Origin: Altererythrobacter sp. Root672
Lineage (GTDB): Bacteria > Pseudomonadota > Alphaproteobacteria > Sphingomonadales > Sphingomonadaceae
Direction of reading: 5' to 3'
NCBI RefSeq assembly: GCF_001427865.1
Contig: NZ_LMHH01000001.1
Coordinates: 1,674,001 to 1,738,000 of the forward strand
Length of the DNA stretch: 64,000 nt
The notes under the pieces were generated by a model. The model was not told the origin of the DNA, made no database searches, and saw nothing but the letters and a program-made list of their open reading frames with translations. The position numbers and the translations under genes were made by a program. This document shows positions 8,656 to 17,014 of this stretch, piece after piece; position 1 is the stretch's first letter; each line of letters begins with the position of its first letter.

Positions 8656-9369
8656 ATGACCACTACAGTCCGCCTGGATAACGTCGAACACGCCGCCCTA
8701 AAGCTGCGCCGTGGCCATGGCCCGCATTTTGGCGAGGCCGTGAACCAGGTCGCCATCTTCGCCAGCGAGTTCCAGGACGTGCAGCGCGAATATCCGATCT
8801 TGTTCGCCCGTGTATCGGACGACCAAGTTCAGCCCGTCGCCATCCTTGGCTTCGATCGCGAGGAGAACCTGTTCCTCGACGGCGGCAGGTGGGACGCCGC
8901 CTACATTCCTGCCCTGTACCGCCGCGGCCCGTTCCAAGTCGGCTTCTCCGACGGCGAGGCCGTGGTCAACATCGACCTGGCCCATCCGCGCATCGCCGCC
9001 GAGGGAGAGGACGGCGACCCCGTATTCAAGCCCCACGGTGGCGACGCGCCGGCACTCAACGCCGCCCTGTCGGCGTTGCGAACGCTTAGCGCTGGCGCCG
9101 CTGCTGCTGAAACCCTGTCCTCACTTTTCACCGAACTCGGCCTGATCGAAGAGGTTAAGCTGGAAGTGCGGATCAGCGAGCACTCAACCATCGACTTCGA
9201 CGGCTACCTGGCGGTCACCGCGGAAAAGATCGCCGCCCTCGATGGCGAAGCCCTCGCTCGCCTCAACGCCGCCGGGCTGCTGGACGTGGCCATCTTTGCC
9301 GCTTCGTCGCTAGGGACAATGCAGCGCCTGATTGCCCGCAAGCAACGGAAACTCGCCGCTGCGGCTTGA
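8656..9369 (+). CDS. SapC family protein
   Basis: This 237-residue protein starts at the ATG at 8656 (a TTG at 8644 in frame is possible; neither has a strong ribosome site). It shows SapC-family features: the N-terminal HAALKLRRGHGPHFGEAVN block, PILFARVSDDQVQPVAILGFDREENLFLDGG-type middle (quoted in part), WDAAYIPALYRRGPF and a tail with FDGYLAVTAEKIAAL. SapC proteins recur next to TonB receptors and halogenase-like enzymes in sphingomonads, caulobacters and xanthomonads; despite the name (from a Campylobacter S-layer locus) their role there is unknown. The next gene starts 1 base after the stop, so the two are an operon. Confidence 0.85.
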   Translation: MTTTVRLDNVEHAALKLRRGHGPHFGEAVNQVAIFASEFQDVQREYPILFARVSDDQVQPVAILGFDREENLFLDGGRWDAAYIPALYRRGPFQVGFSDGEAVVNIDLAHPRIAAEGEDGDPVFKPHGGDAPALNAALSALRTLSAGAAAAETLSSLFTELGLIEEVKLEVRISEHSTIDFDGYLAVTAEKIAALDGEALARLNAAGLLDVAIFAASSLGTMQRLIARKQRKLAAAA

Positions 9370-9370
9370 T

Positions 9371-10417
9371 ATGGCGAAACCCGCGCTCACCGGCCGCCAT
9401 GTGGAGACCCGCGAGGGTCCGCTTCCGCACGGCGCAGGGTGGGACGAGGTGGTCAGTTCCGGACGGCCCATCCTGTTCAAAGGCGCTGCCGCCGCCTGGC
9501 CGCTCGTCGAGGCCGGCCTCGCTTCGCCCGAGCAAGCCGCGGACATGCTGGTTGCGGGCTGGTCGGGCCAACCGGTGGTCGTCTATCGCGGCGTGCCAGA
9601 GATCGAGGGGCGGTTCGCCTACACGCCGCAAGTCGACGGCTTCAACTTCGCCGCCTCGCGCGAGCCGCTCGATGCGGTGCTGCAGGAGATACTGTCGCTG
9701 CGCGATCTGGCGGAGGCGCCCGCGATCTACATCGGTTCGACCGACCTCAGCCTCTATTTTCCCGGCCTGCGGGACAAGATCGCGATTGATCTCGCTTCTA
9801 TTCACCCGGACCTCGCGAAGCACCCCGGCCTTGCCTCAGTCTGGCTTGGCAATCGCACCACCGCGACCTGCCACTTCGATTATTCTCACAACATCGCCGT
9901 CTGCGCCGTCGGGCACAGGCGTTTCACGCTGTTCCCGCCGCAACAGGCAGCCAACCTCTATCCCGGCCCTCTTGAACCGACCCCGGGTGGCCAGGTCATC
10001 TCAATGGTCGACTTCTCCGCACCCGACCTCGACCGCTTCCCCGGCTTCGCCAACGCGCTCGAAGCCGCCCAGATTGCCGAGATGGAGCCCGGCGATGTGC
10101 TGGTCTACCCGGCGATGTGGTGGCACCACGTCGAGGCGCTCGACGATTTCAACGCGCTGGTGAACTTCTGGTGGAACGCCGTTCCTGCCTACGTCGACAG
10201 CCCGCAAGTCACGCTGCTCCACGCCCTGCTGTCGCTACGTGACAGGCCCGCAGATGAGAAAGCCGCCTGGCGCAATCTGTTCGACTACTACGTGTTCGGC
10301 GACCCGGAAACGCCGCGCAAGCATTTGCCTGAAGCCGCCCAAGGGCCCCTCGCCTCGATCGATGAGACTCTCGCACGGCGCCTGCGCGCCCTCGTGACCA
10401 GGAAGCTACAACGATGA
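9371..10417 (+). CDS. Cupin-like (JmjC / Pass1-related) protein
   Basis: This 348-residue protein starts at the ATG at 9371, directly after the SapC stop; an in-frame start at 9332 would overlap SapC. It has the cupin_8/JmjC layout: GRPILFKGAAAAWP near residue 35, HFDYSHNIAVCAVG (metal-binding His and Asp of the HxD motif) near residue 175, FTLFPPQQAANLYPG, and WWHHVEALDDFNALVNFWW carrying the distal His. These residues fit an Fe(II)/2-oxoglutarate oxygenase. Members next to halogenase-like genes are annotated Pass1-related; their substrate is unknown. Its last 4 bases overlap the start of the next gene (ATGA), indicating translational coupling. Confidence 0.85.
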   Translation: MAKPALTGRHVETREGPLPHGAGWDEVVSSGRPILFKGAAAAWPLVEAGLASPEQAADMLVAGWSGQPVVVYRGVPEIEGRFAYTPQVDGFNFAASREPLDAVLQEILSLRDLAEAPAIYIGSTDLSLYFPGLRDKIAIDLASIHPDLAKHPGLASVWLGNRTTATCHFDYSHNIAVCAVGHRRFTLFPPQQAANLYPGPLEPTPGGQVISMVDFSAPDLDRFPGFANALEAAQIAEMEPGDVLVYPAMWWHHVEALDDFNALVNFWWNAVPAYVDSPQVTLLHALLSLRDRPADEKAAWRNLFDYYVFGDPETPRKHLPEAAQGPLASIDETLARRLRALVTRKLQR

Positions 10418-11907
10418 CCGACCGCCCTGCACCGCGCCGAGTAGTTGTAGCAGGGGGCGGCACCGCGGGATGGGTCACTGCGACTGCACTGGCACGCCAG
10501 CTAGGCAGCCTGGTCGAGGTCACGCTGGTTGAGTCCGAAGAGATCGGCACGATCGGCGTCGGAGAGTCGACCATCCCCACGGCGCGCGCCTTCCACGAGT
10601 TCCTCAAGATCGACCAGCAGGCGTTCATGAAGGCGAGCCGGGCGACCTTCAAGCTGGCGATCTCGTTCGAGAACTGGGCCCGCGACGGCGACCGTTACCT
10701 GCACAGTTTCGGCACCATGCCGATGCGGACGTGGATGGCCGACTTCCAGCACTTCTGGCTCGAAGCCCGCGCTCGCGGGGAAGCCGGTGAGATCGGCGAG
10801 TACTACCTGGAGCACGAAGCCGCGCGCCTGCACCGGATGGACCTCAAGGGCGATCCCAAGCTCAACTACGCCTATCACCTCGACGCCAGCCTCTACGCCA
10901 AGTTCCTCCGCCGGATCGCGGAGAACGATGGGGTCACCCGGATCGAGGGCAAAATCGCCAATGTCGAACGCGACGGCGAGAGCGGCGACATCGCCGTGCT
11001 GGTCCTGGAGGATGGCACCCGCCTCACCGGCGACCTCTTCATCGATTGCACCGGCTTCCGCTCGCTGCTGCTCGGCCAAACGCTGGAGACCCCGTTCGAG
11101 GACTGGGGCAAGTGGCTGCCGACCAACTCCGCCTGGGCAACCCAGAGCGAGGGCGTCGGTGACGCCTATCCCTACACCCGCGCCATCGCTCACGGTGGAG
11201 GCTGGCAATGGCGCATCCCGCTGCAGCATCGCATGGGTGCCGGGTTCGTCTACGCCAGCGAGCATATGGAGGCCCAGCCGGCGCTCGATCAGTTCCTGGC
11301 CACGCTCGAAGGCCGCCCGCTACGCGATCCCTTCCCGATCCGCTTCCGCACCGGCCGCCACCGCCAGGCCTGGGTCGGCAACTGCGTCGGCATCGGGCTT
11401 GCGGGCGGCTTCGTTGAGCCGCTGGAGTCGACCACGATCCACCTCATCATGATCGGCATCACCCGGCTGATCCAGCTGTTCCCGTTCGGGCCCGACAGCT
11501 CTGCACAGCGCGAACGCTTTAATGAGTTGTCGCAGAACGAAATCGAGCGGGTGCGCGACTTCATCATCCTGCACTACCACCTGACCGAACGCGATGACAC
11601 GAGCTTCTGGCAGTACATGCGCAACCTCGACGTGCCCGACACCCTGCGCGAACGAATGGAGTCCTTCGCGCAAGGCGCCCAAGCTTGGCAGTCCACCAAC
11701 GAGATCTTCCGCGTCGACAGCTGGATCCAGGTCCTGCTCGGCCAGCGCATGACCCCGCAAGGCTGGAACCGCGTCGGCGCCCTGATGAAGGACGGGCGGC
11801 TCAAGCAGACGCTGGAGGACGCCGGGCAAATGGTCGCGGCACGGGTGGCCGCCATGCCGAGCCACCAGCAGTTCATCGACAGCTACTGCGGTCCCGCACA
11901 AAGCTGA
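10414..11907 (+). CDS. Tryptophan-halogenase-like flavin-dependent enzyme
   Basis: The 497-residue protein has the FAD-binding GGGTAGW motif (residues 14-20), the Lys at position 80 in ATFKLAI that matches the hypohalous-acid Lys of PrnA/RebH, the WxWxIP motif (W264, W266, I268-P269) that separates halogenases from monooxygenases, and EPLESTTIH (E335-H343) covering the active-site Glu/Ser. All key residues are intact. It needs FADH2 from a separate reductase, which is not in the window. In sphingomonads and xanthomonads such enzymes sit in carbohydrate-uptake loci with SapC and Pass1-like genes and are not linked to natural-product clusters, so free tryptophan may not be the substrate. The 4-base overlap with the cupin gene suggests the two proteins are made together. 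Confidence 0.88.
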   Translation: MTDRPAPRRVVVAGGGTAGWVTATALARQLGSLVEVTLVESEEIGTIGVGESTIPTARAFHEFLKIDQQAFMKASRATFKLAISFENWARDGDRYLHSFGTMPMRTWMADFQHFWLEARARGEAGEIGEYYLEHEAARLHRMDLKGDPKLNYAYHLDASLYAKFLRRIAENDGVTRIEGKIANVERDGESGDIAVLVLEDGTRLTGDLFIDCTGFRSLLLGQTLETPFEDWGKWLPTNSAWATQSEGVGDAYPYTRAIAHGGGWQWRIPLQHRMGAGFVYASEHMEAQPALDQFLATLEGRPLRDPFPIRFRTGRHRQAWVGNCVGIGLAGGFVEPLESTTIHLIMIGITRLIQLFPFGPDSSAQRERFNELSQNEIERVRDFIILHYHLTERDDTSFWQYMRNLDVPDTLRERMESFAQGAQAWQSTNEIFRVDSWIQVLLGQRMTPQGWNRVGALMKDGRLKQTLEDAGQMVAARVAAMPSHQQFIDSYCGPAQS

Positions 11908-11992
11908 TGCCGAGACAGGTCTGAGGAAAGTCCTGAGCCCTATCCGGAATTACCCCCATGGATTCTATCGGGCCGCTTCATAGAGTTTGGGC

Positions 11993-13660
11993 ATGGCCGG
12001 ATTACTCAGGGCTCGAACACTTCAGAACTGGCTCGCAGGCAGGTCCTTGTTCGGCCTTGCCATCGGGACGCTTCTCTTCGCGGCCTCCCTCACCCCGAGC
12101 CTGACCCCCCGCCCCCCGTTGCTGCTCGGCGTATTGGCGGGGCTGGGTCTTGCTGCTGGTTATGTCCTAGGCCTCGCCCTGCGCGGCCTGTGGACCTACC
12201 TTGGCTACACGGTGCACCCTGCCCATCCCCGCGGATGGCAGATCATTGTCGGCGTGCTGGGGCTGATCGCGGTGGTCTTCCTGTGGCTTTCGATGGGCTG
12301 GCAGAACGACATTCGCACGCTGTTCGGCATGGAGCCCTGGTCGCGCTGGAACTCGGTCACCGTCGCCCTCGTGAGCGTGATTACTTTCGGCCTGCTGTTC
12401 CTTTGCGGCGTGGGGCTAAGGATCGTGTTCCGCCGCTCGGCCAAGTGGCTCGACAGCCACTTCCCGCGCAAGGTCACAGTCCTGCTCAGCGCGCTGGTCG
12501 CGGCGATCGTCCTGTGGGCGGTCGTGACCGGCATCGTGTTCCGGACCGGCCTGCACATGATGGATTCCTCGTTCCGCGAACTCGATGCCCTGATCGAACG
12601 CGAGGCGCCTGCGCCAACCTCGACGCTGAAGACCGGAAGCGCCGCGTCGCTGATCGCCTGGGACAGCCTGGGCCGACAGGGGCGCGAGTACATCGGCTCG
12701 GGTCCTTCGATTGAGGATATCGCGCAGTTGGCCGGTGGTGCAGTCCAGCAGCCCATCCGGGTCTACGCTGGGCTCAACTCGGCGGACACTGTCGAAGAAC
12801 GGGCCAGGCTCGCCCTCGCCGAACTCAAGCGGGTCGGAGGGTTCGACAAGTCGGTGCTGGTGGTGATCGCCCCAACCGGCACGGGGTGGGTCGACGCAGC
12901 CGCCGTCGATACCTTGGAGTACCTGCACCGCGGCGACGTGGCGAGCGTGGCGATCCAGTACTCTTATCTCGCCAGCTGGCTCTCGTTGCTGGTCGAACCG
13001 AATTACGGCAGCGATAGCGCCAAGGCCCTGTTCCGGCAGGTCTACGACCACTGGAAAACGCTGCCCAAGGATAGTCGCCCGCGGCTGTACCTCTATGGGC
13101 TGAGCCTCGGCGCCTTGAGCTCGGAAAGCTCGATGGATCTGTTCGACGTGATCGAGGATCCCATCCAGGGCGCCGTCTGGGCTGGCCCGCCCTTCCCCAG
13201 TCCGCTGTGGAATTCGGCGACCCAGAACCGCGAGCCCGGATCACCGGTCTGGCTGCCGCGCTTCCGTGACGGCTCGATCGTGCGGTTCACTAACCAGGAG
13301 AACCAGCTGAACCAACCCGGCGCGCGGTGGGGCCCGATGCGGATCGTCTATCTGCAGTACGGCAGCGACCCGATCACCTTCTTCGAGCCGAGTTCCTTCT
13401 ACCGCGAGCCGGAGTGGATGCGGGGCAAGCGCGCCCCTGATGTCTCGCCGTCATTCGTGTGGATACCCGGAGTCACTTTCACGCAAATGGGCGTGGACAT
13501 GATCACTGGGATGAGCACGCCGCCCGGCACCGGGCACGTGTTCGCGGCCGAGCACTACCTCGATGCCTGGGTTGCCGTGACCGAGCCGCCAGGCTGGACC
13601 GAGGATGGGCTCGCGAGATTGGCGGCAACGCTGAAGGCACGGCAGCGCGCGGGCAGTTAG
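11993..13660 (+). CDS. Membrane alpha/beta hydrolase (Abhydrolase_9 type)
   Basis: This 555-residue protein starts at the ATG at 11993 (TTG two codons upstream is possible). The first about 200 residues hold four or five hydrophobic segments (e.g. LLLGVLAGLGLAAGYVLGLA, VTVALVSVITFGLLFLCGVG), and the rest is a hydrolase domain with VLVVIAPTGTGWVDAAAVDTLEYL and the nucleophile elbow GLSLG. This two-part layout is that of PF15420 plus PF10081. Family members are membrane-anchored with the hydrolase on one face; the substrate is unknown. It may share the halogenase operon (85 bases downstream). Its stop codon overlaps the stop of the convergent GH3 gene. Confidence 0.82.
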   Translation: MAGLLRARTLQNWLAGRSLFGLAIGTLLFAASLTPSLTPRPPLLLGVLAGLGLAAGYVLGLALRGLWTYLGYTVHPAHPRGWQIIVGVLGLIAVVFLWLSMGWQNDIRTLFGMEPWSRWNSVTVALVSVITFGLLFLCGVGLRIVFRRSAKWLDSHFPRKVTVLLSALVAAIVLWAVVTGIVFRTGLHMMDSSFRELDALIEREAPAPTSTLKTGSAASLIAWDSLGRQGREYIGSGPSIEDIAQLAGGAVQQPIRVYAGLNSADTVEERARLALAELKRVGGFDKSVLVVIAPTGTGWVDAAAVDTLEYLHRGDVASVAIQYSYLASWLSLLVEPNYGSDSAKALFRQVYDHWKTLPKDSRPRLYLYGLSLGALSSESSMDLFDVIEDPIQGAVWAGPPFPSPLWNSATQNREPGSPVWLPRFRDGSIVRFTNQENQLNQPGARWGPMRIVYLQYGSDPITFFEPSSFYREPEWMRGKRAPDVSPSFVWIPGVTFTQMGVDMITGMSTPPGTGHVFAAEHYLDAWVAVTEPPGWTEDGLARLAATLKARQRAGS

Positions 13661-15627
13661 CCGACGATACCCGCGCCACGCGGAAAGAGCGGATCGACGG
13701 AATCGTCAGTTACGCCGGGCTTCTGCGCTTCGACTGCCTCCATCGAGCGGGGAAGTTCCATCGGCAGCTTCCCCTTCGCCCTGGCCTTGCCCAGGACCAC
13801 ATCGAGCACCGCAGCATCGTCGGCCCCGAAGTTGCCGAGGATCACCGATGCCTTGTCCTGGACGTTGGTGAGGATCGCCGGCCGGTCGAGGAAGATCGCC
13901 AGGACTGTCGGGACGCTGGCGCTTGCTCGCTTCAAGGCTTCATAGGCCGGGTCGCCATCACGGAAATCGAGCCTGCCCTCCTTCTGGCGACTTCCGAAGA
14001 AGTGATCCGGGTGCAGCATCTCTGACGCCGTTTCTGCCCTCACAATCGCGAAGTCGGCATCCTTGGGATCATCGACCACCACGAGGCCCGCCGCCTTTGC
14101 CGCTTCAGGCGCCATGCCGAAGAGCCAGACCTTCTTCCCGGCAGCAGCAACCGGCAGCAAGCCACCACGGTTCTGCAGCAGGACCTGCGCCTCGCGCTGG
14201 GTCTGGCGCGCCAGAGCTATGTCGTCGGCCATGCCGAGCGACTGCGCCGCCTGCTCGGGAACCACGTAGGGATTATCGAACAGGCCGAGCTCGAACTTGG
14301 GCAGCATGATCCGCATCACGCTCTGGTCGAGACGAGCCTCGGACACCTCGCCCTTGTTCACGGCATCGATCAACGGCTGGACTTCATCGGTCCCGCCGAA
14401 CTGATCGAGCCCCGCTTGCAGCCCCTTCACATAGCGCTGGCCGACCGACAGTCCCTCCACGCCCCATGACGTCGCGATGTCCTGCGGCCGCTGCGGAGCC
14501 GATGGCGTGGGGGCGCTGCAGCCAACGGTGCAGTCGCGGGTGATCGCCCAGTCGGACAGGATGATCCCCTCGAAACCCTCGCGCCCGCGCAGCAGGCCTT
14601 CGAGCAGCTGCCGGCTGAAGCCCGGCCCAACCGCTTCGAGCGCTTTTCCATCGAGCGCGACATCGGTCAGGATCGGATAGGCCGGCATGACGCCTGCTGC
14701 CTTAGCGTCCAGCGCGCCGCGGAAGGCAGCGATGTGCTGCTCCAGCGATCCATCCAACCGGGCGAAGCGGCCGTAGTAGTTATGCGCGTCAAAGCCCTCT
14801 GGCTGAGCGCCGTAGCCGACCCAATGCTTGACCACGGTCATCACCCCGTTGGGCTGCAAACCGGCACTCCCGCCCTGGAGACCGGCGACATAGGCCCCGC
14901 CGAGTTCGCTAACGAGCGCAGGATCGCTGCCGAAAGTCCCTGTGCCGCGCGGCCAGCGCGGTTCGGTCAGCAAGTCGAGCTGCGGCGAAAGCGCCATGTG
15001 GATGCCGACAGCGCGGTATTCCTTGCGGGCAATGTCGCCGAACTGCCTGACCAGCGCTGGATCGCGCAGGGCCGCAAAGCCGAGCAGTTCCGGCCACTGC
15101 GTCACGCCGTTGGCGTTCTCGGCAGCGCCGAGGACGTACTGGAAATGATTGCGCGGATCGGTGCTGATCGTGATCGGAATGCCGAGCCGCGTGCTCTCTG
15201 CCAGTTCCTGCACCGTGTTGTTGGCCCGCGCGAGGTCGGCCGGCGCAATCGACAGGCGGGTGATGAAGCTCGTCACATGCTTGTCGCGCACGAGTTTGCC
15301 GAGGGCCTCGAGGTCGTAGCTATCCGACCGTCCCAGCGTCCCACCCAAACCCGGAAGCGTCGAGTGCATCAGCGCCCCGACTTTCTCGGCCAAGGTCATC
15401 CGCGCCACGATATCCTCAGCGCGCTTGTGCGGGTCGAGGCGCCAGTCCTCGAACGGCGCGAGCTTTCCGTCACCGTCGAGATCGCGGAACTTCTGTCCAT
15501 CGACCTCGATCGAAGGCTTTGAACGGAGGCCTATCTCGGTCTGCGCCGAGGCCGATCCGGCGCAGCCGATGGCCAGGACCAGCGCCAGCGCCGTGCAGGC
15601 TTTCGTTCGCAGTGAATACGGCGTCAT
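13657..15627 (-). CDS. Secreted glycoside hydrolase family 3 enzyme
   Basis: This 656-residue protein starts at the ATG at 15625-15627 behind GGAAGAGGA, giving a signal peptide ending GSASAQ (about residue 29). The GH3 N-domain shows TVVKHWVGYG (residues 264-273) and the nucleophile D359 in GIILSDWAIT; the C-domain follows from about residue 480 (EAQVLLQNRGGLLPV). An EF-hand-like Ca-binding loop DLDGDGKLAPFEDW (residues 49-62) precedes the catalytic domain, an unusual addition. The expected activity is exo-acting beta-glucosidase or a related glycosidase in the periplasm. A LacI-type operator at 15701-15712 lies just upstream, so it is probably controlled by the LacI gene behind it. Confidence 0.88.
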   Translation of the reverse strand: MTPYSLRTKACTALALVLAIGCAGSASAQTEIGLRSKPSIEVDGQKFRDLDGDGKLAPFEDWRLDPHKRAEDIVARMTLAEKVGALMHSTLPGLGGTLGRSDSYDLEALGKLVRDKHVTSFITRLSIAPADLARANNTVQELAESTRLGIPITISTDPRNHFQYVLGAAENANGVTQWPELLGFAALRDPALVRQFGDIARKEYRAVGIHMALSPQLDLLTEPRWPRGTGTFGSDPALVSELGGAYVAGLQGGSAGLQPNGVMTVVKHWVGYGAQPEGFDAHNYYGRFARLDGSLEQHIAAFRGALDAKAAGVMPAYPILTDVALDGKALEAVGPGFSRQLLEGLLRGREGFEGIILSDWAITRDCTVGCSAPTPSAPQRPQDIATSWGVEGLSVGQRYVKGLQAGLDQFGGTDEVQPLIDAVNKGEVSEARLDQSVMRIMLPKFELGLFDNPYVVPEQAAQSLGMADDIALARQTQREAQVLLQNRGGLLPVAAAGKKVWLFGMAPEAAKAAGLVVVDDPKDADFAIVRAETASEMLHPDHFFGSRQKEGRLDFRDGDPAYEALKRASASVPTVLAIFLDRPAILTNVQDKASVILGNFGADDAAVLDVVLGKARAKGKLPMELPRSMEAVEAQKPGVTDDSVDPLFPRGAGIVG

Positions 15628-15700
15628 CGTTCCTCTTCCCTCCGGCGGGCTGGACCTTCGGGAAAGCGAACAAACCTGCGCTGCGCCCGTGGCTAATTGA

Positions 15701-15712
15701 GACAACGCTGTC
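15701..15712 (-). promoter_or_regulatory. LacI-type operator upstream of the GH3 gene
   Basis: GACAACGCTGTC is a one-mismatch version of the perfect palindrome at 16915-16926. It lies 74 bases before the GH3 start at 15627, in the gap between the GH3 gene and the LacI gene. It fits a site bound by that regulator. Confidence 0.55.
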
Positions 15713-15751
15713 CGAAGTTGCCGAGAATGTAAAGCGGCCGAGGGCGTCAGT

Positions 15752-16822
15752 TCAGCTATCGGCGTTGTCGGCCACGCCCGACGGTGGGGCGCTGGACTCC
15801 CTGATGACCAGCTTGAGCGGAAGTTCGGTCCGCGGCTCTGGGTTGTCGCGCTCGCTGGCGACAGCGACGAGATATTCGATCGCCGCGCGCGCCATGGCTC
15901 GGATCGGCTGACGCACGGTGGTTAGCGGCGGCCAGATGAAATTGGCGATCGCGGAATCGTCGAAGCCGGTGATCGAAACGTCGCGCGGAACCTGCAGTCC
16001 CAGGCTAGTCGCTGCGACGATGGCTCCTGCTGCCATGAAGTCGTTGGCGGCGAATACCGCCGTCGGCCGATCCGCCCGATCGAGCAAAGCCCGGCCTGCC
16101 TCCAGTCCGCCCGCGAAAGTGAAGTCTCCAGGGTGAAGGATCAGTTCGGCCTTGCCCTCCAGAGCTTTTCGGAACGCGACCAGACGGACGCCGGCGGCAA
16201 TATGGGTCTCGGGCCCGCAGATCATGCCGATCCGGCGATGACCCAGCGAAACCAGATGCTCCGCCATCGCCACCGTTCCCTCGTACTCGTGGGTGGAGAC
16301 CGACGGTGAGCGCTCTGTCTCGGTGCCCGGCGCGATCCGGACATAGGGTATTTCCATGTCCTCGAGCGCGTCGAGCAGGGCGAGCCTATCCGACGAAGGG
16401 GGCGCAAGGATCACGCCATCGAGCGCGACCTTCGACAATTGGGCGCGCAAGGCACCCGGGAAGGCGTCGGCGCCGAAGTCGTAGGGCTCGACGAAGAAGT
16501 GATAACCGAACTCGCGGCAAGCGGTCAGCGCGCCGGCCTGAAGGTCGACGAGGTATGGCGCGAAATAGGCGTTGGCGTCGTCTTCGCGGAAGAACTCAGA
16601 CTGGTCGACCAACAGCGCGATCGAATAACCGCGGCGGCCGGCCAGCGAGCGAGCGGCGAGGCTGGGCTGATAGTTGAGCTCGGCCATGGCTTTCAGCACG
16701 CGCTCGCGCAGATCCGCGGCCACTCGCGGATGGTCGTTCAACACCCGCGACACGGTCTTGAACGATACGTCCGCTTTCTTGGCGATGTCGATGATGGTTG
16801 GACGCCGCTTCTGGGTCGCCAT
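15752..16822 (-). CDS. LacI family transcriptional regulator
   Basis: This 356-residue protein begins MATQKRRPTIIDIAKKADVS. Residues 8-55 are a LacI helix-turn-helix plus hinge (VSFKTVSRVLND..YQPSLAARSLAGRR); the rest is a periplasmic-binding-protein-like sensor domain (YSIALLVDQ, VDGVILAPPSS-type, HLVSLGHRRIGMICG, TAVFAANDFMAAGA, TGFDDSAIANFIWPPLTTVRQP). It would repress sugar genes until an inducer binds. It sits between the GH3 gene (same strand) and a divergent carboxylesterase-GH3 operon, and palindromes of LacI type flank it on both sides (15701-15712, 16915-16926). It therefore probably controls both arms and itself. A much longer frame upstream is antisense to the esterase and is not real. 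Confidence 0.92.
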   Translation of the reverse strand: MATQKRRPTIIDIAKKADVSFKTVSRVLNDHPRVAADLRERVLKAMAELNYQPSLAARSLAGRRGYSIALLVDQSEFFREDDANAYFAPYLVDLQAGALTACREFGYHFFVEPYDFGADAFPGALRAQLSKVALDGVILAPPSSDRLALLDALEDMEIPYVRIAPGTETERSPSVSTHEYEGTVAMAEHLVSLGHRRIGMICGPETHIAAGVRLVAFRKALEGKAELILHPGDFTFAGGLEAGRALLDRADRPTAVFAANDFMAAGAIVAATSLGLQVPRDVSITGFDDSAIANFIWPPLTTVRQPIRAMARAAIEYLVAVASERDNPEPRTELPLKLVIRESSAPPSGVADNADS

Positions 16823-16914
16823 TTGACCGCTCGTTCTCCGTTCCCCCGGAGATCGTATGCCAGCAAATGCTCCGCCGGGCCAGCGCGCGTGCCTGATGCG
16901 ACGCGCCTCGCTAA

Positions 16915-16926
16915 GACAACGTTGTC
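16915..16926 (+). promoter_or_regulatory. Perfect LacI-type operator in the lacI/esterase divergent region
   Basis: GACAACGTTGTC is a perfect 12-bp palindrome with a central CG. It lies between the LacI gene (start 16822) and the esterase gene (start 17015), so one bound dimer could control both directions. Confidence 0.65.
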
Positions 16927-17014
16927 TCCCGCCAAAGCTGGTGTAAGAGGGAAGCGCGAGAGAGTACGCCGAGTGGACGGTGACCTCTACGCCAATGTCT
17001 TGGGAGAGGGTTGC

